Positions 1-8,869 of a stretch of DNA of 64,000 nucleotides are shown piece after piece (positions within the stretch are counted from its first letter, which is position 1; every line of letters starts with the position of its first letter). The notes under the pieces are model-generated. The model saw nothing but the letters and a program-made list of their open reading frames with translations. It made no database searches and was not told the origin of the DNA. The stretch spans positions 186,001-250,000 of the forward strand of contig NZ_BAAADO010000002.1 of assembly GCF_039522525.1 (NCBI RefSeq), written 5' to 3'. Source of the DNA: Salinibacillus aidingensis. GTDB lineage: Bacteria; Bacillota; Bacilli; Bacillales; Alkalibacillaceae. The translations under genes and the position numbers were made by a program.

Positions 1-27
1 TTCAAAAATTTATCTTAACCCAAGACC

Positions 28-1242
28 TCAGTTGTCCTTCAATTGCTCTCTGATTTCCAGTTTGGCAATATCCCTTAAATGCACTTTATCTGGACCATCA
101 ACAATTCGAAGTGTACGAGAATCTGCCCAAAATTCTGCCAGCGGGGTATCATCTGACACACCTGCTCCGCCAAATAGCTCAATGGCCCGATCAATAACCT
201 TTAACGCCATTCTTGGAGCCGCAATCTTAATCATCGCAATTTCCTTTCTCGCTGCTTTGGCCCCTTCCTGATCAATTTTGTTGGCAGCTTCTAAAGTAAG
301 AAGCCGTGCCTGTTCAATTTCCAGGCGACTTTCTGCAATGGCTTCTCGCACGCCATCTTTATCAATTAAGCGGGATTTAAACGCTTCCCTGTGGTTTGCT
401 CGATGAATGAGGAGTTCAAGTGCCCGCTCTGCTTTTCCAATCGCTCGCATACAGTGGTGAATCCGGCCTGGACCTAGTCTTCCCTGGGCGATTTCAAACC
501 CTCTGCCCTCACCTAGTAAAATATTTGACGCCGGTACTCTTACATTATGGTAATGAATCTCCGCATGTCCTTGGGGCGCATGATCATAACCAAAAACATT
601 TAAATGCCTTTTCACTTCAACACCAGGTGTATCAAATGGAACGAGAATCATAGATTGCTGACGGTATGTTTCTGCATCAGGATCGGTTTTTCCCATCACA
701 ATCGCAATTTCACAACGCGGATCAACGGCACCTGTTGACCACCACTTCTTCGCATTTATGATATACTCATCCCCATCACGGACAATTGTACTCTCGATAT
801 TGGTTGCATCTGATGAAGCAACATCAGGTTCAGTCATGGAAAATACCGAACGAATCTTACCTTCAAGGAGCGGATCAAGCCATTGTTTCTTCTGCTCCTC
901 AGATCCGTATTTGACGAGGACCTCCATATTTCCTGTATCTGGTGCATTACAGTTGAATATTTCAGGTGCAATGAGTGAACGCCCCATAATCTCACAAAGA
1001 TGAGCATATTCATAGTTTGTTAGCCCCGCTCCATATTCTTCATCCGGCAAGAATAGATTCCACAACCCATGGGCTTTTGCTTTTGCCTTTAATTCCTCCA
1101 AAATCGGCGGAATTTCCCAGCGGCTCTCCTGTTCATTCAATTGTTCTTCAAAAGTCTTTTCGTTCGGATACACATATTCATCCATAAATTCGATTAATTC
1201 TTCTCTTAGCTTTACGGCTTTGCTTGAAAGCTCTTTTAACAT
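28..1242 (-). CDS. Acyl-CoA dehydrogenase family protein
   Basis: A 404-residue FAD-dependent acyl-CoA dehydrogenase, close to the usual family length. It would oxidise an acyl-CoA to the 2-enoyl-CoA in the cytoplasm, passing electrons to ETF. Visible family features are the N-terminal helical domain, the middle-domain motif SMTEPDVASSDATN (about residues 135-148) with KKWWSTGA following, and the C-terminal FGGAGVSDDTPLAEFWADSR stretch near residue 360 with a downstream RIVDGPDKVH. This form with EPDVASSDATN resembles the ACAD10/11-like branch. The start is preceded by a G-rich SD. It lies 145 bases downstream of a TetR gene in the same direction, so the TetR protein probably controls it. The substrate cannot be read from the sequence. 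Confidence 0.9.
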   Translation of the reverse strand: MLKELSSKAVKLREELIEFMDEYVYPNEKTFEEQLNEQESRWEIPPILEELKAKAKAHGLWNLFLPDEEYGAGLTNYEYAHLCEIMGRSLIAPEIFNCNAPDTGNMEVLVKYGSEEQKKQWLDPLLEGKIRSVFSMTEPDVASSDATNIESTIVRDGDEYIINAKKWWSTGAVDPRCEIAIVMGKTDPDAETYRQQSMILVPFDTPGVEVKRHLNVFGYDHAPQGHAEIHYHNVRVPASNILLGEGRGFEIAQGRLGPGRIHHCMRAIGKAERALELLIHRANHREAFKSRLIDKDGVREAIAESRLEIEQARLLTLEAANKIDQEGAKAARKEIAMIKIAAPRMALKVIDRAIELFGGAGVSDDTPLAEFWADSRTLRIVDGPDKVHLRDIAKLEIREQLKDN

Positions 1243-1387
1243 TCTGCTTCCCCCCCGGTGTGTTATAAGGAATATTCTAAGTTTTTACCTATGCATTTCT
1301 TGGCCGTTCATCCATAAATCCAAATGGCTTTGTTTAATTTTGGCTAAATGCTGGAGACAGTGATTGTGAATACTCAGCGGAAATTCC

Positions 1388-1975
1388 CTATTTTAGAATT
1401 TTCAAAATATAATCGGTATAGGTTTCTACCAGTTCTTCCTTTGATAACCTCCCCGCTGGGCTATACCATTGCTGTATCCAGTTCATTGCTCCCAGGATAA
1501 TCATTCTAGCTATGGTTTGATCCCTGGTTTTAAATTCTCCCGTTTCGATTCCTCTTTTGATAATCTGGTCAAAAAGATTTTCATACTGCTTTCTCAGGTT
1601 TAAAACGAGGTCAATTTGTTCGTTGTTAAACAGGTTTTTTGGCTCCATAATAAGGTTAAAGGTGTCTTTTTCATCTACGGCATAATCAATATGTATGGCT
1701 ACCATTTGCTGTAAGATTTCAGAGGTTGATCCTTCACCATGCTTTAATACTGTTTCCAGATCTTTTACTGCATCAGATAAGATAAAACGATGACATTGGA
1801 AAATTAAATCGCTTTTGTTTTTGAAATAATAGTATAAAGACCCCTTCGTCATGAGAAGCTCAGCTGCAATCTCTTCCATAGTCGCTTTGACATATCCCTT
1901 GTTGTTGACAACCTTAATAGCAGAACGCAGGATTTGTTCTTTTTTTCTTTTCATCTTTTTTTCGGAAAGTTTCAT
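1388..1975 (-). CDS. TetR/AcrR family transcriptional regulator
   Basis: A 195-residue one-component repressor. The N-terminal helix-turn-helix is clear (residues about 10-55: KKEQILRSAIKVVNNKGYVKATMEEIA followed by LLMTKGSLYYYFKNKSDL), and the rest is a helical ligand-binding domain similar in layout to fatty-acid regulators of the FadR/YsiA type. The start has an AGGTGA ribosome binding site. It is the promoter-proximal gene before the acyl-CoA dehydrogenase, which suggests an acyl-CoA-responsive local repressor; that ligand is an inference. A cre-like site lies about 30 bases upstream of the start codon. Confidence 0.9.
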   Translation of the reverse strand: MKLSEKKMKRKKEQILRSAIKVVNNKGYVKATMEEIAAELLMTKGSLYYYFKNKSDLIFQCHRFILSDAVKDLETVLKHGEGSTSEILQQMVAIHIDYAVDEKDTFNLIMEPKNLFNNEQIDLVLNLRKQYENLFDQIIKRGIETGEFKTRDQTIARMIILGAMNWIQQWYSPAGRLSKEELVETYTDYILKILK

Positions 1976-2005
1976 TTTCTCACCTAATTACTTCAAAACA
2001 GCATT

Positions 2006-2019
2006 TGATAACGCTTACA
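2006..2019 (-). promoter_or_regulatory. Putative cre site (CcpA) upstream of tetR
   Basis: The 14-mer TGATAACGCTTACA fits the cre consensus TGWNANCGNTNWCA at every fixed position. It lies 31 bases upstream of the TetR start, a position where CcpA would repress transcription of the regulator/acyl-CoA dehydrogenase pair when preferred sugars are present. CcpA itself is not in the window. Confidence 0.55.
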
Positions 2020-2129
2020 ATTAATAGTTGATAAACTGAATATATTTTATTTTTAAACCCCGTTAAATTTTCTGATAATTTTGTTAACTTTACTATACCA
2101 AGTTGCACTTGTGATTTCAAGTATTTTTT

Positions 2130-2232
2130 GATAGGTGCCTTTTTTATAGGTACACTGTCACCACCTAAATTTTGTCGAATCAGGACGTGTGAAACATTCT
2201 GTGGAACAAGTTTTTCGGGTGGTGACAAGCAC
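2130..2232. repeat. REP-A palindromic repeat, degenerate copy
   Basis: An imperfect long palindrome whose ends are GGTGcCtttt/CACCACC-type arms and whose core reads TTTTGTCGAATCAGGACGTG then TGAAACATTCTG. The same core occurs at 3304-3389 and 23356-23440, and partly at 24890-24916 and 29321-29371. It separates the TetR promoter from the end of the nuclease-like gene. Confidence 0.75.
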
Positions 2233-2236
2233 CACC

Positions 2237-3268
2237 CTACTTCCACCCCAACTTTTCAGTATTCTCTTTAAACCCTATCAACCTATCAATACTCCTGCTG
2301 AACCATTGATTAATTCCATCAAATTGATTTTCCATTGACAAAAAGTTAGATACTGGGGTTTCATACCAGCCCCATATGGAATACTCCTCTTCGGTATAAT
2401 CAAAATCACCCTGACGTTCAATTGCATCTTTGACCATGTGATAACGACTATGATTGCGGTTACACACTATCCCCAGAAACAACACCGGATAAGGCTGCGG
2501 TTCTACTACGTTAAATTCAAATCCTAAAATAATCTTTGAATGTGCTCTCTTTCCACCTGCAAAAATATCCTCCCGCCACATTGTGTATCTATTATAGGCA
2601 GCTATTTGTTTTAAACGTTCATAATCATACGTGTAGGGCTTTCCAAAAGCACTTGTGAATTTTGGTGTGATGGCATCTAAGCATTCATCCATTTTCGACA
2701 ACGTTTCCCAAAAACGATTCATAACGAGCATATCATTGAAATTAAAATAATCTGCACCTGCCATATCCATCCTCCTCAAAAAATCCATAAAGTCCTGAAT
2801 AATCGTATCCTCTTCGTAATCCTGCAAAAAATGATAAACATCCTGCCAGCGAATCTGGTCAAAATTGATGTCTTCTATATCTTTCAAATCATAATATTTC
2901 GTGCAGTACCTCAGATAAACCTCTTTCTCTCCTGTTAATTTGTTAAGTACTCGTTTGTATCGTTCCAACTGCCTGGGTCCTTCAAGTGAATTTACCTTAT
3001 TTTCCAAAAAGCAAATACTATGTTGATTCCAGACAACAACATCAATGATGCAATCTCTATCATTCTCCAATGCATACTGTTGTTGGGTATCGATCGCAAA
3101 GCCTTCCCCTTCAATTTTCAAAACTTGATTCATAAAAGTGTCTAATAGATGATTATCTTTAGATAGGATGGAAGAGAATATTTCTGTTGTAAAATCCTCT
3201 AGAGGCGTTTTAATGGAGCTGCTATCTTTGGAGTATAGTTTTAATAGATTTTCGAATATATTTTGCAA
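2237..3268 (-). CDS. PD-(D/E)XK nuclease family protein
   Basis: About 343 residues of a PD-(D/E)XK-superfamily protein (PDDEXK_4-like). The nuclease core is seen as DCIIDVVVWN followed by CFLENKVNS, giving the D...ExK catalytic pattern, with EGPRQLERYK downstream as in this family. The C-terminal half (Trp/Tyr-rich, WYETPVSNF) is of unknown role. I chose the TTG at 3268 because an AAAGGAGG ribosome binding site sits eight bases before it; the open frame continues upstream only through a REP-A repeat, which would add repeat-derived residues. Proteins of this family are often orphan, defence-related or repair nucleases. It is flanked by palindromic repeats on both sides and is a likely recent arrival. 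No partner methylase is present. Confidence 0.75.
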   Translation of the reverse strand: MQNIFENLLKLYSKDSSSIKTPLEDFTTEIFSSILSKDNHLLDTFMNQVLKIEGEGFAIDTQQQYALENDRDCIIDVVVWNQHSICFLENKVNSLEGPRQLERYKRVLNKLTGEKEVYLRYCTKYYDLKDIEDINFDQIRWQDVYHFLQDYEEDTIIQDFMDFLRRMDMAGADYFNFNDMLVMNRFWETLSKMDECLDAITPKFTSAFGKPYTYDYERLKQIAAYNRYTMWREDIFAGGKRAHSKIILGFEFNVVEPQPYPVLFLGIVCNRNHSRYHMVKDAIERQGDFDYTEEEYSIWGWYETPVSNFLSMENQFDGINQWFSRSIDRLIGFKENTEKLGWK

Positions 3269-3303
3269 CAGGATTCCTCCTTTGGGGGTGGTGCCTGTGG
3301 GGG

Positions 3304-3389
3304 TGGTGCCTGTCACCACCCGGATTTTGTCGAACCAGGACGTGTGAAACATTCCGTGAAACAAGATTTTTCGGGTGGTGACAGGCACC
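3304..3389. repeat. REP-A palindromic repeat
   Basis: A well-formed copy: the left arm GGTGCCTGTCACCACCCG and the right arm CGGGTGGTGACAGGCACC are exact inverted repeats around a core containing TTTTGTCGAACCAGGACGTG. An extra GGTGGTGCC unit precedes it at about 3285-3303. It lies exactly where the M24 peptidase reading frame is cut off. Confidence 0.85.
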
Positions 3390-3995
3390 TATACCAACCC
3401 TTCTTACTCCATGGTTTCCAGCAATAAACAGATCTGTCCGATTGGTGAGGGAACCGCCATTTCCAACCATCTCTTTAACCTCATCTACAATAAATGAAGG
3501 TATATCAAAAAAGTCCCGATTATTCTCCACCTTACTCGTGAAATGTTTCCAGCCTGTGAGCCCAACGTCCATCCCCTTTTGAATTCCAGTCTCCATGAGA
3601 ATACTCGAAAAAGTCTTCGCAGGTTCCATAGGCTGATTGGGCAGGGAAAAATGCGGACAATGAATCGCCTTTGCCGGAATTCTTGAGTACTTGGCTTTGT
3701 TATAGTTTTCATTTCCCAGAACCAAAAAGGCACTTCCATCCGAATGAAGAACCAGCAAAGCCTCTTCAAATCTAGGGATAAATCCAACCAGGTATTCAAA
3801 ATTCCCTCCATGTTCAACGTCCGCATAGATCATCAAGGCATCCAATTCCAAACGCCTCATCTCCTGCAATACCTTTTCCATTCTGTATTGGATCGTTTCA
3901 TCACTGATGAATATGGGGGTTCCACTGCAATCGGGGGTCGGGATATTGATTTTACTGCTTAGTTGTGCGTTCTTATAGTTATATTGGGATTTCAT
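3390..3995 (-). pseudogene. Truncated M24-family (Xaa-Pro peptidase/creatinase-like) gene
   Basis: The frame starting at ATG 3995 (GGAGG ribosome binding site) encodes about 200 residues of a creatinase/aminopeptidase P N-terminal domain: YRMEKVLQEMRRLELDALMI, then FEYLVGF and ALLVLHSDGSAFLVLGNENY. Homologous family members continue with a C-terminal metallopeptidase (pita-bread) domain of roughly 220 residues. Here the sequence breaks after NHGVRRVG and runs straight into a REP-A repeat, so the whole catalytic domain is missing. It reads as a 5' gene remnant created by a deletion or rearrangement at the repeat. Confidence 0.75.
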
Positions 3996-4055
3996 CGTAT
4001 GTCCTCCAAAGTTTATTCTCATGATGATTGAAGCTCCTATAAGCATTATACATGT

Positions 4056-4095
4056 AACTGGGACGGAGGGACAGGTTCCTAGCCTCGTCCTACCA
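4056..4095. repeat. REP-B palindromic repeat
   Basis: The unit GGGACGGAGGGACAGGTTCC followed by TAGCCTCGTCC. Related units occur at 29275-29304 and 23329-23354. It can form a GC-rich hairpin in an otherwise AT-rich region. Confidence 0.6.
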
Positions 4096-4344
4096 TTCAT
4101 GCGAAAAAAACTATTCCTTCCAAGTTATCTTTTTTATGTATTCAAGATAAGTTTCCATGGTCTATCCCCTCTTTCCGTCTTAAAAAACCTAAACGCAGGG
4201 CGACAACCAGCCACCCTCGACATTACAGTTGCATTAGCATAGCTTCAAATACACGATTCAATATCTATGCAACCTTCACTTCCATAACTTAACAAAGACA
4301 TCATATTTATATAATGCCTTGAATACATCTAACAAATCTATTAA
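4096..4344. other. Intergenic region, no intact gene
   Basis: About 250 bases without a plausible gene. Short minus-strand coding-like scraps are present but interrupted; nothing could be assigned. Confidence 0.5.
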
Positions 4345-4399
4345 ATAAAAAAATAGACAACCTACTTAAGATAGCATTAACCTTACAGGTCGTCTATTT
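4345..4399 (-). terminator. Rho-independent terminator of the catabolic locus
   Basis: On the minus strand AATAGACGACCT pairs with AGGTTGTCTATT and is followed by a run of seven T. It lies 50 bases downstream of the BadF-type kinase gene and marks the end of the operon read from about 13.3 kb. Confidence 0.8.
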
Positions 4400-4453
4400 A
4401 TTGCATTATTTTGCTATTTAGAGTTTCTATTAAGATCTATCACCCCTATAAAC

Positions 4454-5539
4454 TTACCTAAGTTCATTCAATCCCCTTTGAAGGATTAAGTGAATTGGCT
4501 TTTGATTATTAGGCAGAATTTCAATCTCCTCAACTTTATTTAATATATTTCTCTCTACCCTTTTTTTAATATATTCATTATTTTGTAGAACTCCACCTAA
4601 AAACAATATCTGTAAAGGCTGATTTGAAATATTTAACTTTCTTATTACCCCAAATGCTAATTGAGATAACTCATGTGTTGCACTTTCTAAGATCTTTTCA
4701 CTAACTTTATCTCCTAAACAAAATGCCTCTTCTACTATTTTTGCTAATTCTCCCACAGAATTTACTGTAAAATCGGAACCATATACCCAATCATACAATT
4801 CTTCATGGTCTTTAAATCCAAAATGATTTAGCACTAAATCTGATAGCATCGTTTTTGGTCCTCTACCATCGTACATTTTTAATATAGATTGAATGGCTGC
4901 TTTGCCAATCCAATAACCACCACCCTCATCACCTAAAATATGCCCCCACCCACCAGATCGAACATAATTGCCCTTACCGTCATGACCAAAAGCAATGGAG
5001 CCAGTACCTGAAGCAAGCAGGACACCAGGTGTATGGTTTGTGGCACCTATCAAAGTCGATAATGCGTCATTTTCAACAATAATTTTTTCTATGCGAATAT
5101 TACTATTAGTAATTACTTGTTGAACAATTCTTCTTACTATTAATTGATCTCTCTGTGTATCAATTCCTGCCAAGGCGAAGACTCCTATTTTAAAGGTAAC
5201 TGTTTTACCTTGACTATAATATTCCGGTGATATATTTCTTAATTGTTGTATATTCTTTAGTATTAACTCACTTAATGTTTTTACTGTTCGTTCTTTGCCA
5301 ATAAGTTGATGGTTAGTTGTACTAGCTTCAGCTTTACTTAACACATTTCCTCTTCTATTAGCTATCGTAGAAATTGTATTAGTTCCTCCCCCATCTATCG
5401 CTATTAGAGGGAGTACTATATCTGCCCGATCCGCATGTTCCTCCTGAATTGTGTTATTAGCTTCATTTTTAATAAAAATATCATTTCGTTTGTATTTACT
5501 ATGACTATTGGTACTATAAGTAACACTTGGCTTAGTCAT
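4454..5539 (-). CDS. BadF/BadG-type ATPase, N-acetylglucosamine-kinase-like
   Basis: A 361-residue member of the ASKHA fold BadF/BadG/BcrA family, the group that includes eukaryotic-type N-acetylglucosamine kinases. The phosphate-1 loop is IAIDGGGTNT (about residue 46), and LLASGTGSIAFG plus GGWGHILGDEGGGYWIG (about 180-215) match sugar-kinase members; GGVLQNNEYI near the C-terminus is the second adenosine region. About 40 extra N-terminal residues precede the core. Its start overlaps the 3' end of the lyase gene by eight bases, showing translational coupling. It probably phosphorylates the sugar or amino-sugar released from the imported compound; the exact substrate is not determinable. Confidence 0.85.
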   Translation of the reverse strand: MTKPSVTYSTNSHSKYKRNDIFIKNEANNTIQEEHADRADIVLPLIAIDGGGTNTISTIANRRGNVLSKAEASTTNHQLIGKERTVKTLSELILKNIQQLRNISPEYYSQGKTVTFKIGVFALAGIDTQRDQLIVRRIVQQVITNSNIRIEKIIVENDALSTLIGATNHTPGVLLASGTGSIAFGHDGKGNYVRSGGWGHILGDEGGGYWIGKAAIQSILKMYDGRGPKTMLSDLVLNHFGFKDHEELYDWVYGSDFTVNSVGELAKIVEEAFCLGDKVSEKILESATHELSQLAFGVIRKLNISNQPLQILFLGGVLQNNEYIKKRVERNILNKVEEIEILPNNQKPIHLILQRGLNELR

Positions 5540-7052
5540 TAGTCACCCAACTTTGCAAAATATCCTCAATGTTTTTGTCTACTGAATCCAGAGATTTTCT
5601 CTTCTCGTCCAACCATTTGGCAAATACATTATGCTCTTCATACCGTTTCTCTATAGTCTTTTTCATTCTTTTTGGACTTGGACCACCTTCAAGTTCACGA
5701 ATATCAACAAAATGCTTTGGATCTAACGTGTTCTTAAATTCCTCTTCTGTTAAATTCAGCTTAGAACCAATTACTTTTTCTGCATGCTCATTTAAATGTT
5801 TTAACGTAAAGGCATCAAGCGATTCCTGTCCCTTATCCGTTAAACCTTTAACAGCGGAACTTACAATTTCATGTGCTTTTCTAAATGATAAATGATTAGT
5901 TCTCACTAAGGTATCAGCAAGTTCAGTCACATTAGCAAAGCTTCCTTGAGCACGTTCTAATAATTTACTGCGGTTTACATCCATAGTCATTAAAACACTC
6001 GACATTAAATAATAAATCTTTTGAAGTTTTTCCATGGCATTCCACATATACGGCTGCATGTCATCTTCTGTATCCACAATGTCACCAAAAGGCGTGTTAT
6101 GCATCATCGTTAACACGGTCTGGCTGTCTCCTACAACACTGGATAGCAACCCGCGCATATGCTCAATAGATACTGGATTTTGCTTTTGTGGCATAATCGA
6201 ACTAATTTGAACATATGGAGCAAACAATTTAAATGCTCCGAACTCCTGAGTGCCCCATAAGAGAAAATCTTGAGTGGAACGACCCAAATTAATACCAGCT
6301 AATTGAACAGCAGTCGCAGTCTCACCAATATAATCTGCTCCTGCTACTGCATCCCAGGCATTATCAATCATTTCATCAAAAGCCAAAATTTGTTGCACAC
6401 GTTGTCTGTTAATAGAGAATCCTGAAGTAGTTAATGCAGCTGCACCAAGACTACTTCGATTAACCGTTTCAAAGCTTGATATTAGTCTTTTCATATCTCT
6501 GGACAACAAATCTGTCATAGCATTAAAATAATGTCCTAATGTAGTTGGCTGGGCTTGTTGAGTATGTGTATAGCCTATCATAACTGTATCAATGTGTTCT
6601 TCTGTAAGGTCAATTAAACTTTTATGCAAGTGCAGAGCTCCGTTAATTAAATTTAAAGTCCTCTCTCTTAAATTCATTCGATATATTGCAATACCCATAT
6701 CATTTCGACTTCGAGCAATATGTAGATTTCCAGCAATATCTCCAGCCTCTTCCATTAAAATATGCTCAATTTCAAAGAATAAGTCTTCATACGATGAATT
6801 GTATTCTGACTTTTTAAATTCCTCAATATTAATCTTTTTAATCGCTTCTACTATTTTCGTAGCGTCATCTTGATTTACTATCCCTTCTTCGACCAGCATG
6901 ATTAAATGTGCGAAGTGAATTTGAAGCATTGGTCTAACAAAGTTTACTTTTGCCTGATCATAAGCGGGCTCCAATACAATATCTTTGTATGTTTTTGACG
7001 GAAACTCCATCCCTTCGTAATCCATAATTTTTTTTCGATGAGACAGTTCCAT
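5532..7052 (-). CDS. Argininosuccinate lyase-like enzyme (fumarase/aspartase superfamily)
   Basis: About 506 residues with all hallmarks of an active superfamily lyase: ARSRNDMG (about 115), the GYTHTQQAQPTTLGHYF histidine region (about 160), and the signature loop SSIMPQKQNPVSIEH (about 285). The closest namesake is ArgH, which splits argininosuccinate to arginine and fumarate. The genomic setting (ABC importer, creatininase, sugar kinase, ROK repressor, no arg genes) argues for elimination from an imported succinyl- or fumaryl-type conjugate instead of arginine synthesis, as also seen for EDDS lyase. I chose ATG 7052 because the SD GAGAGG lies nine bases before it; an ATG at 7061 is too close. 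Confidence 0.85.
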   Translation of the reverse strand: MELSHRKKIMDYEGMEFPSKTYKDIVLEPAYDQAKVNFVRPMLQIHFAHLIMLVEEGIVNQDDATKIVEAIKKINIEEFKKSEYNSSYEDLFFEIEHILMEEAGDIAGNLHIARSRNDMGIAIYRMNLRERTLNLINGALHLHKSLIDLTEEHIDTVMIGYTHTQQAQPTTLGHYFNAMTDLLSRDMKRLISSFETVNRSSLGAAALTTSGFSINRQRVQQILAFDEMIDNAWDAVAGADYIGETATAVQLAGINLGRSTQDFLLWGTQEFGAFKLFAPYVQISSIMPQKQNPVSIEHMRGLLSSVVGDSQTVLTMMHNTPFGDIVDTEDDMQPYMWNAMEKLQKIYYLMSSVLMTMDVNRSKLLERAQGSFANVTELADTLVRTNHLSFRKAHEIVSSAVKGLTDKGQESLDAFTLKHLNEHAEKVIGSKLNLTEEEFKNTLDPKHFVDIRELEGGPSPKRMKKTIEKRYEEHNVFAKWLDEKRKSLDSVDKNIEDILQSWVTND

Positions 7053-7137
7053 AACTAACATCCTCTCATTTTTAATATAGTAAGAAGCATTAATAAAACT
7101 AACCTTTACCTAATTATTTACTTCTTCCTATGAAAAG

Positions 7138-8865
7138 TTAAAATGCTGCTGTTGAAGAAGAATCTCCCTTTAATTTTTCATTTACTAATAACACAATAAT
7201 AATCAAGATTGATTGAAGAACACCGTAAGCACATGCGGTTCCAAATTCAAAAGAATACATTTTGTTCCATATTCCAACGGATAATGGCATTGCAGAAGGT
7301 GTATAAATTAATATCGAAGCTACAAATTCAGTTAATCCCTGTACAAAGGCTAAAAGTGTACCAGCTAATATACCTGGCATAATAATTGGTAGAACAACTC
7401 TTCTAAAGGAATACCACCAATTAGCACCCAAACTGTGAGCCGCTTCCTCGACAGATTGATCCATTTGTATTAAGCTTGCTTGTGAATTTCGAAAAACTAA
7501 TGGTAGCTGTCTTACAAAATATGCTAAAGGTAAAATCCAAAACGTCCCGACTAATATTTGATTAAATGAAAAAATACTTTCTTCACTAAATGCAGCAATT
7601 AAATTAACTGCTACAACAGTACCAGGCAATGCCCATGGAACCATAATTAAAATATCCATAAGGGCTTTTCCCTTAAAGTTGTACCTTACCATTGCATAGG
7701 CAGCAGCAACTCCAAAAATAATGTTCCCTATCACTGCAACAGTACTCATTTTGATACTATTCCAGATAGGCTCCCAAGTATCCTGATCTGTGAATAAATC
7801 TATATAATGCTGTAAGGTATATGATGTTGGTATAATTTGTGTTGTCCATTCCCCATCTACAGCAAAGGAAATCAGACCAATAACCAAAATAGGTAATAAT
7901 AGAATAACTACACCGATTATGGAAAGAATAAGGGATATATACTTAATTAAGGAGGACCTTACCTCTGTTCGGTGAACACCAATACCTTTACTTTGATTTT
8001 GATAGTTTCTTCTGTTTTGATACCAGGTCATTAAAAGTAAAAAGGCTATTGAAACAATTGATAGAACAAAGGACTGTGTTGCAGCCATATCAAGATTCCC
8101 ATTGGTTCTTGACAAAGTAATTTGCATTGTCATCGTTCTTTCAACACCAAACATAAGTGGAGCTGTGTATGAAGCCATCGAAATCATAAAAACAAGAAGA
8201 GATGAGGCTACAATGGCTGGTGTTAACATAGGTAAAATGATTTTTCTCCATATTCTGAATCTGCTCGCACCTAAATTTGTTGCCGCTTCTTCCAATGACA
8301 TATCAAGTCCACGTATAGCGGCTGATGCACTTAAGTAAGAGTAGGAATACATTGTAAAGGTATGAACTACAATGACTCCCAAGATTCCATCGAGAGAGAA
8401 AGGAACCTCTTCTAAACTAAAAATAGATTGAAATAGACGGGGAAAAATACCACTTTCACCGTATAAGAACGAAAATGAGATAGCCCCAATTAATGGTGGT
8501 AATGCCATTGGAACTAACACCAGGACTGACAAGATTCTTCTACCCGGAAATTCATAACGGTTTAATAGAAAAGCCATGGTAACCCCGACAATTGTACAAG
8601 TCACAACACTTACTACTGAGATGAACACACTGTTGGTTAATGACTCAATTGTTGCTTCTGTTGTAAAAAAGCTTATATAATTACCAAGTGTTAAATCACC
8701 TTCTTGACTCATAACACTATTAGTGAATGTTTTATACATAGGAAAGATAACGTATCCTATTAATATAAATATTAGGGGAGATATTAACACATAAACAAAG
8801 TATTTTGATTGACTTATTCTTGCCCAAAGACTTTGATTTGGGGATATTGCCTCACTTTTAGTCAT
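7138..8865 (-). CDS. ABC transporter permease, two fused membrane domains
   Basis: About 575 residues with twelve predicted membrane spans and two BPD_transp_1 domains, as in FbpB/AfuB-type iron(III) and 2-aminoethylphosphonate importers. Each half has its EAA loop: EEAATNLGASRFRIWRKI and EEAAHSLGANWWYSFRRV. It forms the membrane channel and couples to the ATPase encoded just upstream. The start ATG 8865 has an AGGGGGT ribosome binding site and comes four bases after the stop of the ATPase gene. The longer frame to 8901 lies inside the ATPase gene. Confidence 0.9.
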   Translation of the reverse strand: MTKSEAISPNQSLWARISQSKYFVYVLISPLIFILIGYVIFPMYKTFTNSVMSQEGDLTLGNYISFFTTEATIESLTNSVFISVVSVVTCTIVGVTMAFLLNRYEFPGRRILSVLVLVPMALPPLIGAISFSFLYGESGIFPRLFQSIFSLEEVPFSLDGILGVIVVHTFTMYSYSYLSASAAIRGLDMSLEEAATNLGASRFRIWRKIILPMLTPAIVASSLLVFMISMASYTAPLMFGVERTMTMQITLSRTNGNLDMAATQSFVLSIVSIAFLLLMTWYQNRRNYQNQSKGIGVHRTEVRSSLIKYISLILSIIGVVILLLPILVIGLISFAVDGEWTTQIIPTSYTLQHYIDLFTDQDTWEPIWNSIKMSTVAVIGNIIFGVAAAYAMVRYNFKGKALMDILIMVPWALPGTVVAVNLIAAFSEESIFSFNQILVGTFWILPLAYFVRQLPLVFRNSQASLIQMDQSVEEAAHSLGANWWYSFRRVVLPIIMPGILAGTLLAFVQGLTEFVASILIYTPSAMPLSVGIWNKMYSFEFGTACAYGVLQSILIIIVLLVNEKLKGDSSSTAAF

Positions 8866-8869
8866 ATTA

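Noticed and set aside
1980..2246. An 88-codon minus-strand frame between the nuclease-like and TetR genes
   Set aside because: Its first half is translated REP-A repeat and the rest is AT-rich promoter DNA; no domain and no ribosome binding site.
3485..3826. A 113-codon frame overlapping the M24 remnant
   Set aside because: It is the alternative frame of the truncated peptidase gene, with Trp/Arg-rich composition typical of a shadow frame.
5532..7052. Simple assignment as arginine-biosynthetic argH
   Set aside because: No other arginine gene is near and it is coupled to a sugar-kinase-like gene and an ABC importer; I kept only the family name.
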